This document shows, piece by piece, positions 44,832 to 55,987 of a stretch of DNA of 64,000 nt. The stretch lies in contig OY821784.1 in the NCBI GenBank assembly GCA_963682175.1, positions 25,153,621 to 25,217,620 on the forward strand, written 5' to 3'. The notes under the pieces were generated by a model that searched no databases, was not told where the DNA came from, and saw nothing but the letters and a program-made list of their open reading frames with translations. Positions within the stretch are counted from its first letter, which is position 1, and every line of letters starts with the position of its first letter. The DNA is from Triglochin maritima. Its lineage: Eukaryota; Streptophyta; Magnoliopsida; Alismatales; Juncaginaceae. Both the position numbers and the translations under genes were made by a program.

Positions 44832-45276
44832 TGCACAATCTGTTCCATATCTCTATGCTGAGGAAGTACATCGGAGATTTGTTGCTTGTGATTTTGCAAA
44901 AGCTGCCAGAGCTTCATAATGACATGATATTGGAGGAATGACCTGTGGAGATTCTGGAGTGCACAGAGCGGCAACTGAGGCGTCGAACAATTCCGATGGT
45001 GAAGGTTTGTTGGCAAAATGACAATGTGAGTGAGGCCTCTTGGGAGTGTGAGGATGATGCAAGGAGTTTGTATCTTGAGCTCTTTGTCGAGGGTTATGGA
45101 TAGCAAATTTCGAGGACCAAATTTATTAAATGGGGGTAGGTCGTATGACCCGTAATAAAGTCCTTCTTCATCTCCATGCTTGTTTGTGTGTTATTTTATT
45201 GTATTCTTGATGTAATGTATGTTTATATCTTGTTTCGAGACTTTGATCACGACAATTCTCTTGGTTTCCCAGTGTG
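44832..45276 (+). pseudogene. Chromovirus F: chromodomain end of integrase and start of 3' LTR
   Basis: The fragments LFHISMLRKYIGD and RRTIPMVKVCW ... ASWECEDDARSLYLELF match the integrase C-terminus and chromodomain of chromoviruses; a stop sits in LEE*PVEIL. Roughly 300 bases between this and 40639 are missing. A polypurine-like AAATGGGGGTAGG (about 45127) precedes the block shared with 14660-14770, so the F 3' LTR begins near 45140. H is inserted after 45281. Confidence 0.75.
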
Positions 45277-45281
45277 CGTAC

Positions 45282-45926
45282 TGACATCATATCATGCATA
45301 TATTCGTGTCTTATATCATCTATTTTGAACCTAAGAAATGCTACGTAATGAGTATTATGTTTAAGTTTCAGGAATTAATACGTTTTAGAAGAAGCGACAC
45401 AAAGAGGACCTGAACGCAAGAAAAAGGACTGATCGGTGAGACTTATGGACCAATCTGCAATAGGGAAAGACCTGGATGCAAGCCAAGAGGACCAATTAGC
45501 AAATTGAGAAACTTCATAGCATCATGAGGAGTATTTTGGCATTTAGATTCAGGCCCCGACTTGTATGACCAGATGTGGTGCACCCCACATGCCTAATTAC
45601 AACACTAAAGGTGTATGTAAAGTTTGGACTCAATTGGACGATTTTAGACCGCTTATTTGCGGTCCAACCCAGTCCAAATCTGATCTTTTTTGTTCCGGTT
45701 ATTTGTTATGTTGTTTAAAGCTATATTGTGTAGGTTCCATTAGTCCCATATTAGGGGATTGTCACCGATGACCTTTTTTCATGACTATAAATAAACAATT
45801 CCTCGTCCCTTGTAATACACTCCTCTCTTGGTGGCCATTCTCTCTACTTACAGTGAACCCCTAGAGCAAAGCTCTAGTAGAGAGATGTCACTTGTAATGT
45901 GAGTGAGCAATAAAAGAACGTTTAAA
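45282..45926 (+). mobile_element. Element H 5' LTR, truncated
   Basis: Begins TGACATCATATC, four bases shorter than the family start, directly after the CGTAC duplication (45277-45281; partner 50875-50879). Runs through a palindrome (45647-45664) and a damaged TATA, then stops near 45926 where gag sequence begins. The rest of the LTR, the primer site, the leader and most of gag are deleted. Confidence 0.82.
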
Positions 45927-47696
45927 ACTTTGGAAATGCAAGTCAGCTAGTTTGCTCATCAGCTCAATGTACGTGAGAATGGACAATTTTCAAGTCAACC
46001 CAAGGTGAATCCCCGGGGTACCCATTATCAAGGAAGGCCACCAGTGCCTCATGCTACCTCTGAATCGACCCATCATGTTAATGTGATTCATACTTTGAGA
46101 TCTGGTAAGGAGGTGAACAACCAAATCGGGGTGCCTTCCTTGTAATCACTATCTTTTGGTGTCACCAAACTTGCGGTGAAACCTACATCCATGAGGGAGC
46201 CAGATCTTGAGATTCCCTCCACGAATACTTCCACGAAGGCGCTTGATCCTGAGGTTCCATCTACCTTTATTACGACAATGGGGCCAAACCCTGAGGTCCC
46301 TTGTCTCATCTTCTGTCAAAGGAATCACATTCTGAGGTCCCTACTCATGTTTCAATGGACCAGAACTCTGAGGTTCCTTCGAAAGACCCTTATGCCCCGA
46401 AGGCGCCATTCCCTGAGCACATTAAAAAGAAAACTTCAGATTAGCATGACAATATGCTTGAGATCTTTTGGCAAGTTAAGGTGAACATCCCTCTGTTGGA
46501 GGTTATTCAACAAATGCCAAGGTTCTCAAGGACTTATGCACCAAGAAGAGAAAAAACTCATATTCCCAAGAAAGTTTTTCTTGCGGCAATCGTGAGTTCA
46601 TTGTTGGCACAACCTACGCAACTCAAATACAAGGACCCTTGTTGTCCTACTATTTCTTGTGTGATTGTTGATGTGTCAATCTACTTCAGTATTCGGTCTA
46701 CGTCCACCTCGGTCTTGGAGACCTCAAACAAACAAAAAACCACTATTCAACTGGCTAATAGGCCAGTAAAGAAACCGAGGGGCGTGCTGGAAGATGTTCT
46801 GATCAAAGTGGGTGAGTGCATTTATCCAATTGATTTCTTTGTTTTGGATACTGAACTTGTGCCAAACCCACTTGGCCAAATTCCTGTTGTTTTGGGACGG
46901 CAATTTCTAGCGACCTCCAATGCTTTGATCAATTGTCATAATGGTCTGATGCGCTTGACATATAGTAGTCAATGCGCTGATTTCCTCATCTTCACATTCG
47001 GGAAGCAGCCAGGTGACTCTGATGACCATGTCGAGGTCAATCTTATCCAAGGCATGGATGAGAACGAAGTTGAAGGCACCTTGAAGCATTTCAGGGAGTT
47101 GTTCGATGGAGATCCTGATGATGGTGAAGATATTTCAACTGGGCTGGCACAGGATGGTGCCTTATCTTATGATCATGTGGCCTTTGAGCCACATCCTTTT
47201 GATCATTTTGCTCTTGAGCCACAAGATACCATTTTTGTGTCCTCTGGGCCACCAGCTCTTCACTCTGTATTTGTTGAGGATCCAATGTAGGTTAAAAGTG
47301 AACCACCTGATACCCTACATTTCAAACAACTAGACAGAGATTCATCTCTCATTCATGCCTCCTATCATTCTCATTCTCAAGAGGCATCAAACAAGCACAA
47401 TGCCTATAAGGGTGTCAGGTGGTCAAGCAATTTTGTTTGTAGACTTCGCCATCTAGGTAATAATTCCAGGGTGTCACCTTGTGTGGATGTAATGATCCTC
47501 ATGCACCCAAATGTCGGTTGGAGGGTATATATCGATGAGCCTCAACTTTGTCGAAAAGTGAAAACATCTTTGTTTATTTCCTTTCACTGACCCTGGTTTT
47601 GAACCTCTCAACAATCCTCCTATTTCTTATGTTGCGAGCCCAGGTAGTTGGATTTCTGGCTTGAGAGATGGTGGGTTCCTATTTGATGTCCCTTGA
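45927..47696 (+). pseudogene. Element H gag end and protease, subfamily 1
   Basis: Starts inside gag at TLEMQVSQLAHQLN, matching A at 3244. Frameshifts near 46300 and 46460 and stops at 46143, 46441 and 47288 break it. The protease active site (DLGASVNLLP in A) is deleted: CVIVDVSIY jumps to the residues after it near 46683. The ending LGRQFLATSNALINCHNGLM is kept. The tail has two ten-residue repeats (A has five) and reaches the family stop at 47694 after MHPNVGWRVYIDE. Confidence 0.82.
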
Positions 47697-49281
47697 CAAA
47701 TGAAGATGGGAGCTCATTTTTGTACACAGATATATTTGAAGAAAAAGAAGAGAAAAAAAAGAAAAATACAATAAGACTCCAAGAGTGAGCACAACTTGTT
47801 GTGGGCTCCAATCCTTGTGTATTTGGACCCCATTTGTTTCACGTATTTGTTTCCATTCTTTAATATTTCATAGTTTTGAGGGGAATTTTGGTTTGTGTCC
47901 ATTAACAAAACCATGAACTTCCCTTTGCGCTTAACGTTGGTGAGATCTTTTCTTTTTAATGCATATATCCATGTAGTATCATGCTTACATTCATTGAGGA
48001 CAATGCATGAAGTAACTGTGTGTGTGGGGGGTGTTTTACGTGTGTACATAGTCTATCTTTTGCCTTTTGTTTTGTTTTCTTTTGTTTGGATTGTTAGGGT
48101 AATGTTAGTGTGCTGCATTTAATATCAATATATCTGCTTCGCATGATCCTTGGTGACTTGTCTTCTTTTTCTTGCCTAGTGCTTTAAATTTTCACATTTC
48201 TTTGCAAATCTTCATATGTTTGCGTAAGAATTTTTTTGTGGGTTTTGCGTGTGTTTAGGATGTGCAAAACCGTTTTGAGGCAATCAAAAGAGACGCTCCC
48301 GAAATTGACTTGAACATGATGCATTAGGATATCTAGTACACCGGCTTTAGGTATTATCTAGTCGTTAGGATGCACCTGGGTTTTCCCTCAAGGGAGTGTA
48401 ATCATAAGGTTTCAGTACTCAAACAAATAAAGAAGTCCACCATGAACCTCCTGAGTTGAATAATTCGTGTCTGTTAATATAAGGAAGTTTGTTGTAGTCA
48501 GGGACCCTTAAACTCCTGTTGTGAATCCTTTAGTGTAAGGGTTTTGGTTCCCATGTAGATAGGAAATAATTAAGTGGTGTTCTCTCTTCTCGCACGGCTC
48601 CTAACACTCGTGAAATTAGGTCTGCGGAGACTTAGTGAGTGGTGCTTTCGAGTCATTTGACTTGGGATGCACCGACCGAACTCCCGTTACACGGGTGATA
48701 GGGATCACCCTTTGTGGAGATTTGGGGGAAGGTGTATGTGTTAGTGTAAGTTCTGATAGGCAATGACGTGTGAAACCTTACCATGGGAGAATTAAACACC
48801 AACTAGTAAAAAAATAAAAAAAATAAAAAACAAAGAGATGGTAATGTCAATAAGAACTTAATGGACTTTACACTTTGTATCACTTGAGGATATTAAGGTT
48901 GCCATGTTGTCACTCAAGTCATTAGCTAACATGCACAAATGGTTCAATAGGCTAGGTGTGGATTAAATACCTATAGAGTCGGCCCATAGTATTACCGTGT
49001 TCAATGATTGACAAAAGTAGGTCCGACGAGTCGAGTTGCTAGGTTGAATAATGCATCATTGTTCGGAAAATGTGGGTATATCCACTGAAAACCCTCAGGA
49101 GACAACATTACTCCTCCTTGGCAACGAGGAGGTTTAACGGCTTGTTGCACGTGCTAAGTGCAACGGTGATTTCTACGAAAGTGAGTTAGGATTTGCTTCT
49201 TTTTTGGAAATTTTTCCATTCTTTCATTTTTCTTTTTCTTTATTTTGCTTAGGACTAGCAAAAACTATGTGTAGGGGTATT
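47697..49281 (+). other. Element H conserved 3' region and polypurine tract
   Basis: Collinear with A: A-rich tract (47740-47780), polypurine-like block (48020-48031), second A-rich tract (48808-48832), GNRA hairpin (49113-49132), polypurine tract (49267-49281). No credible ORF. Confidence 0.78.
49113..49132 (+). ncRNA. GNRA-tetraloop hairpin, element H (loop GCAA)
   Basis: CCTCCTTGGCAACGAGGAGG: 8-bp stem with one U-G pair and loop GCAA. Confidence 0.74.
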
Positions 49282-50874
49282 TGATTGACAACATATCATA
49301 CATATATTCATCTCTTATATCTTTTATTTTGAACCAAAGCAATGCTATGTATCGAGTTTGATATTTAAGTTTCAGGAATAAACGAGTTTGAGAAGAAGAT
49401 ACACAAAGAGGACCTGAATGCAAGAAAAAAGACTGATCAGTGAGACCTATGGACCGATCTGCAAGAGGGAAGAACCTGGATGCAAGCCAAGAGGACCAAT
49501 TAGCAAATCGAGCAACTCTACACCATCAGGACAAGTATTTTGGCAATTAAATCCAGACCCAGACTTGTATGAAAGGATATGGTGTACCCCACATTTCTAA
49601 TTACAACACTAAAGATGTCTGCAAAGTTTGGACTCGATAGGCCAATTTCAGACCGCTAATTGGTGGTCCAACCCAGTCCAGATCCGATTTGTTTTGTCCC
49701 GGTTATTTTTTATGTTGTTTATAGTTATTTTGAGTATGTTCCATTAGTCCCACATCAGGGGATTGTCCCTGATTATCTTTTTCCATAACTATAAATAGAA
49801 CTCTTCCTCCTCTCTTGGTGGCCATTTTTTCTACTTGGACTGAAGCCTTGCAGCAAAACTCTAGTGGAGAGATGCAACATGTAATCTGAGTGAGCGATAA
49901 AATAATGTTTTGTTAGTCTTGTTCTTTCTTTTAATTCTTGCGTGCTTAGTTATTTTGTTTGTCTTAATCTTAATAGAATTAATTATCATGTTTTCTTTTC
50001 CTAGTTTAATTAGCATAATTTCGTTTTGTCTCCTTTTCTGAATGAGTAGTTCCATCCCCCTTTGGGGGGGGGGGGTGGAGATGATGTACATTTATGTTTT
50101 GAGGTTTTGATTGTTTGATAAATTTAGATTGTGTAGACTTGAATGTTTGTATGTTCATTGGGTTTGTTTTATTCATATACAAGATAGGGGATTTTTGATG
50201 GGTTTTGCCACAACATTTAGATACTTCTCATGTTTGGTTTCCTCATGTTTATTGACTGAAATTTCCTATTGGATATGCTACATTTTAGTCGTGTGTTTGT
50301 ATTAGCGTTTGATTGCTTGATTGAAGAAAGATTGTTTTGATGGGTTTTGCCATAAATTTCAGACACCTGGCATGATTAGCTTTGTTCTTCACATGAGTTC
50401 CTGATTTTTTATGAGTTTTTCCATAAGTTAGACACTTCTCATGCTGAGCCTCATCTTGTGATAATCAAGTAGTAATTGCTAGTATGTTGTGTGAATGGAT
50501 TGTTGGTTTTGCCACATCTTTAGAGACTTCCTCTGCATGAAGACACACACATGACACACACACACACATGCTTACATGCATCATTCATCACTTCTCTGAC
50601 CTCATATATGTTCACACTCCACCCCTTAGAGGTTTTTGTTCCTGAATTTTATCTCGTTTTTTATTTCTCTCGCTTCGTTTGCCCTATTTGATGCTTGCTA
50701 GTTTAGTGTAGTTTCATTTAGTGTAGTTTAGTTTAGTGTAATGAACTTTTTCACCCTTCATTTTCCACTTGACTTCGAAAGAACCATAGTTGACACACCT
50801 CCGGGTGAATTGACACGTACTTGCCCCATCTTCACCGACGGTCGTGCACCTGCGGTTAAACTTAATCTCAATCA
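49282..50874 (+). mobile_element. Element H 3' LTR
   Basis: TGATTGACAACATATC...CTCAATCA, 1593 bp, followed by CGTAC. Palindrome at 49651-49668, USE-like GTCCCACATCA (about 49748), TATAAATAG (about 49790). A run of 13 G lies near 50063 in the conserved GGGGTGGAG block, and an AC-rich repeat near 50545-50570. Confidence 0.85.
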
Positions 50875-50879
50875 CGTAC

Positions 50880-50985
50880 CCACGAGATTCGGGGAATTAC
50901 ATTGGTCATCTCAAGGTGAGGCGATTTGTCAGCCACCGCATTTTTGGACCCCTGTTTATCCCATATTTCTAAATTGAAATCCTAC
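50880..50985 (+). mobile_element. Chromovirus F: last LTR fragment
   Basis: CCACGAGATTCGGGG and following bases continue the F LTR interrupted by H (TTGGTTTCCCAGTGTGCGTAC at its left side). It ends where Athila-type RNase H sequence begins on the minus strand. Assignment is by context only. Confidence 0.45.
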
Positions 50986-52867
50986 AGCAATAAGATCCAT
51001 CTCACTATCCTTGATTTAGCATCCTTCTTTGCCATGAGGTGCTTGGCGGCATAGTGATCAGGATTAATTATCATTCCAGAGCCCATCAAGTACGACCAAA
51101 ATTACTCCAAAACGAATACAATCGTGAAGAATTCCTTCTCAGTCGTGGTACAATTGACTTTTGCATGGTCGAATTCTATACACTTATTTGGGACCACATG
51201 CCCAAGTACAATCCTTTGCTTAACCATAAAATGACATTTTCCTAAATTCAGAGCGAGGTTCTTTTCTCTACAACGTTTGAGGACAAGGCTTAAGTGATAG
51301 AGGCATTCCTCGAAGGAGGACCCAAATATGGAGAAATCATCCATGAAGATTTCAAGGAAACACTCTACCACATCTGAGATGATGCTAATCATACAACTTT
51401 GAAACGTTGCTAGAGCTTTACATAAACTAAAGTGCATGTGACGGTTAGCAAATGTTCCAAAACAATAAGTAAAAGTGATCTTCTCTTGATCTTGTGGGGC
51501 AATGAGGATTTGGTTGTAACCAGAGTATGCATCAAGAAAAAAATATAGTAATGTCTGGCCAACCTCTCAAGCATCTGGTCAATCAACAGTGTGGAAAATG
51601 ATTTTTTTGTGTACTTGCATTGAGCTTGTGTTAGTCAACGCAAACTCACCAACCCATTTTCAAATGAGTTGGTATATGCTCATTATGCTCATTTTCCACA
51701 ACATTCATGCCAGACCTCTTCGGAACAACATATACTGGACTTACCCACGAACTATCCGACATGGGATAAATTATACCATTATCCAAGAATTTGAGCACTT
51801 CCTTTCAAACAACCACTTTAAGCACAGGATTTAGACTTCGTTGGGGGTCCCGATGAGGCCGAAAATCCTCTTCCATGTGGATCCTGTCTTTCATAATACT
51901 AGGGCTTATTCCCTTGATGTCCTTCAAGGACCACCCGATAACCTCTTTGTTCTCCAAAAGAACCGACTTAAGGGTAGTTTCCTGGTATTTATGAAGATCG
52001 GAAGCAATAACGAGTGGTAATGTCTCATCATCCCCCATGAATATGTACTTTATGTTATCGGAGAGCGACTTAAGCTCGATTGGAGGTGGGTCCTTATCGG
52101 TTTTAGAGTTAATTTCAATTGGCTCTACAGCCACATGATACAAAGAGCAGACACCCAAATGTGCCTTCTCATCAAGGAATTTAGATGCGGATTCCTCAAG
52201 AACATCCTCGTTCTCAACTTGGTCATTAGGCAACTAAAGAGAAATGTTGATGAGACTCCAAAGTGCCCATTAACTCAATCTCATCAGTGTCTTGAATGAG
52301 ATTTGCTTCGACAGAATCGTCGAACGAACCAGGTTGCTTGCCGAAGATGTTGAAAACCACAGTTAGATTACCAAAAGATAACCTCATCAAGCCATTGTGA
52401 CAGTTAATTAAAGCATTAGACGTCACCAAAAATTGCCTCCCAACGTTCACTGGGATTTGTCCTTATGGGTTAGACAATATTTTTGTATCCAATATATTAA
52501 AATCCACTGGAAATACGAAATCAGTCACTTTCATAAGGACATCGTCTACGACACTTTGTGGAATTTTGACCGACCTATGAGCCAACTGAAGGCTAGTCAT
52601 TATTGGCTCTAGGTGCATAATTCCTAGGTTGATATAGATTGAATAAGGTAGTAGGTTCACAGATCCCTAAAATCAAGTAAGGCTTGCTAGATAGGCACAT
52701 TACCAATTACACAATAAATAGTTGGACATCCCCGATCCTTGTAGTTTACTTGTGCAGGTTTTGTCAGTATCAAACTTACATTGGCAGCCAAGAAGGCTTT
52801 CTTGGGGACATTAGTTTGCTTGTTCTGGGTGTGGAGGTCCTTGAGGAATTTGGCATATGGTGACATT
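50986..52867 (-). pseudogene. Element Q: Athila-like protease, reverse transcriptase and RNase H
   Basis: Reading leftwards from 52867: protease region (GCPTIYCVIGN, NLLPYSIYINLGI, a GRQFLVTSNALINCHNGLM block), a linker ending DIKGISPSIMKDRIHMEED, RT pieces (KLNAST, FFLDAYSGYNQILIAPQDQ, CFGTFANRHMHFSLC, catalytic FMDDFSIF) and LGHVVPNKCIEFDHAKV. AKVN then joins TTEKEFFTIVFVLE of RNase H directly, so about 100 residues were lost there. RNase H continues to WILLL at ~50990. Stops and frameshifts make it inactive. The protease resembles that of the gag-pro elements, so Q represents the pol-bearing relative. Cut by element I at 52867. Confidence 0.85.
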
Positions 52868-54422
52868 TGTTGAATGTTACATGTTTCATTAATTAACTGC
52901 AAGTGCACAGCCGTCGGTGAAGATGGGACAAGTACAGGTCGATCCACAAGGAGGTGAGTAGTCTCTGGTATGTAAGAAATCAAGTGGCAAAATAGGGGAG
53001 AAGAGATGTGATTACACTAAACTAGACTACACTAAACTAGTAGTTAACGAATGCAAAAGAAATAAACTAAAGATTGACTAAAACTAACTAAAGACCTAAA
53101 AAAGAGATTTGAATTCCAGAAAAGAAACCCTTAAGGTGGCACACATAAAGTGAAATAAGTGATGAATGACGTGTGTAAGCACTTATGTGTGTGTGTCATG
53201 TGTGTGTCTTCATGCATAGGAAGTGTCTAAAGATGTGGCAAAACCTATTAATGCATTCACACAACGTATCGGGAATTACTACTTGATTATCATGAGACTA
53301 GGCTCAGCATGAGAAGTGTCTAGGAATTTGGCAAGACTCATCAAAAATCATGAACTCATGTGAAGAACAAAGCTAAGCATGGGAGGTGTCTAAATCGTAT
53401 GGCAAAACCCATCAAAACAAAGTTTCCTCATTAAAGAAAGCAAGCAAACATCAATACAAACACATAACTAACATGTAGCTTATTCAACAGGAAATTTCAG
53501 TCACTAAACAAAAGGAAACTAAGCATGGGAAGTGTCTAAATATTATGGCCAAATCCATAAAAATCCACCAACATGTAGATCATTCAAACACCCCGATGAA
53601 CATACAAACATGCAAGTCTACACAATAAAAATTCATCAAACATCCAAACTTCACAACATATATGTAAATCATCTCCACCCCCCAAAGGGGGATGGAACTA
53701 CTCACTAATCATTATGCTAACTATTTTGTTAGGAGAAGAAAACATGTTAACTAAGTTTACTAAGATTAATGAAACAAAATTAAGCTAAGCATGCAAGAAC
53801 CATAAGAGAGACAACATGAATTAAGAAAAAAATATTTTATTTCAGACTCACATTACAAGTAGCTTCTCTCCACTTGAGTGTTTGCTCCAAGGCTTGACTC
53901 TAAATAGAGGGATTAGCCACCTAACATGTAGTACATTACAAGGGAAGAGGAAGAATTCTATTTATAGTCATGAAAAAAATGTAACCGGGGACAATCCCCC
54001 AGTATGGGACTAAAACGCATACCATAAATGGACTAAATATGGATCAGCGGTCTTTGACAGCCCAGTGGTGGTTTGGATTGTCCTGATCAAGTCTGGTTTT
54101 GGGTGACCCGTTTCTAGCTCTATTTCGTCTTGCTTGGTGACCCAATTTGGTTGTTGGTGTTTAGGTCTGAATCTAATTGCCAAAATACTCCTCCTGATGG
54201 TGTGGAGTTTCTCTATTTGCTTATTGGTCCTTTTGGTTTACATCCGGGTTCTTTCCTCTTTCATATCAGTACATAAGTCTTACAATTCAGTCATTTTTGA
54301 TGCGTTCAGGTCCTTTCTGTGTTTTTTCCTTAAACTTGAACAAAAAACTCGTTACGTAGCAATACTTAGGTTCAAAATAGAGGATATAAAGCACGAACAT
54401 ATGCATGATATGATGTCAGTCA
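52868..54422 (-). mobile_element. Element I 3' LTR
   Basis: TGTTGAATGTTACATG...GATGTCAGTCA, 1555 bp in reverse. The palindrome region (about 54042-54072) is badly worn. Similar to the LTR at 58771 but with many differences, so an old insertion. Confidence 0.8.
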
Positions 54423-55987
54423 AATACCCCTACACCTAAGTTTTGCTAGTTCCGAGCAAAACAACGAAAATAAAAACTACGAAAGGGAAAACAAAATGGA
54501 AAACAAGATAAATCCTAACTCACTTTCCTAGGAATCACGGTTGCACTTAGCATGTGTAAAAAGTCGTTAAACCCCCTTGTCCCCAAGGAGGAGGAGTGGT
54601 GTCTCTTGAGGGTTTTCAGCGGATGTACCCACAAGATCCGAACATAGATGCATTATTCAACCTAGCAACACGACTCTATGGACTCATTTTTGTCGATCAT
54701 TGGACATGGTAATTTTACGGGCCGAATCTTTATATGTATTCAGTCCACACACCTAGCCTAATGAACCATTCGTGAAAGTTAATTAAGGACTTAAGTGAAT
54801 GACAATGGCAACTTTTAGATCCTCGAGTGATACAAAGTGTAAAGTCCATTAAGGTTGTCATTTGCATCGCCATTTCTTTTTTTAGTTGGTGTTTAATTCT
54901 CTCAAGGTTAGGTTTCACGCATCATTGCCTATCAGGACTTACACTAACACGTACACCTTCCCCCAAATCTCCACAAAGGGTGATCCCTACCACCCGTGTA
55001 ATGGGAGTTCAGTCGGTGCATCCCAAGTCAGATGAGTCGAAAGCACCAGTCACTAAGTCCCCTCATACCTAATTTCCAGAGTGTTAGGAGTCGTGTGAGA
55101 AGAGAGAACACCACTTAATTATTTCTTATCTACATGGGAACCAAAACACCTACACTTAAGGTTTCACAACAGGAGTTTAAGGTCCCTGACTACAACAAAC
55201 TTCCATATATTAACAGACATGAATTATTCGACTCACTAGGTTCAGGGTGGACTTCTTTATTTGTTTGAGTACTGAAACCCTATGAGTAGATAAGACCGGG
55301 GTGCATCTTTATGACTAGATAAGACCTAAATACAGTATACTAGATATCCTAATGCATCATGTTCAAGTCAATTTTTGGGAGCTTCTCTTTTGATTGCCTC
55401 TAAATAGTTTTGCACATGCTAAACACACGTAAAACCCACAACATTTTCTTTTGAAAACACATGAAGATTTGCAGAGAAATGTGAAAATTTAAAGCACTAG
55501 TCATGCAAAAGATGGCTAGTCACCCAAGGATCATGACAGACAAATATATCGATATTAAATGCAGCACACTAACATGACCCTAACAATGCACACAAAAGAA
55601 AACAAAATCAAAGGAAAAGACTCGACAATGTACACACGTAAAACACCCTCCCACACTTATTTTATGCATTGTCCCCGTGAGTATGATACTACATGATTTT
55701 TTGCATGAAAAAGAAAAATCTCACCAACGTGAAGCACAAAGGGAAGTTCATGGTTATGTGGATGGACATTTACCCGAATTCCAAAAAATCTATGAGATAC
55801 TTAAGAAGGTAGACAAATACATCAAACAAATGGGGTCCATATACTCAAGGGTTGGGGCCACAACAACCACTGATCACTGGTGGAGTATTTTGTGTGTTTT
55901 TTGTTTTTTTTGTTTTTTTCTCATTTTTGTTCTTTTTCTTATAAATAATATATATTCATCAATAAAGATATTCTCATAATCATTTGG
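54423..55987 (-). other. Element I polypurine tract and conserved 3' region
   Basis: Polypurine tract (54423-54437), GNRA hairpin (54572-54591), second polypurine-like block (55643-55660), A/T-rich tract (55885-55940). No ORF. Same order as D. Confidence 0.78.
54572..54591 (-). ncRNA. GNRA-tetraloop hairpin, element I (loop GGGA)
   Basis: Minus strand CCTCCTTGGGGACAAGGGGG: 8-bp stem with one U-G pair and loop GGGA. Confidence 0.72.

Noticed and set aside
44853..45062. Minus-strand ORFs opposite the chromodomain
   Set aside because: The plus strand shows clear chromovirus homology; the minus frames are shadows.
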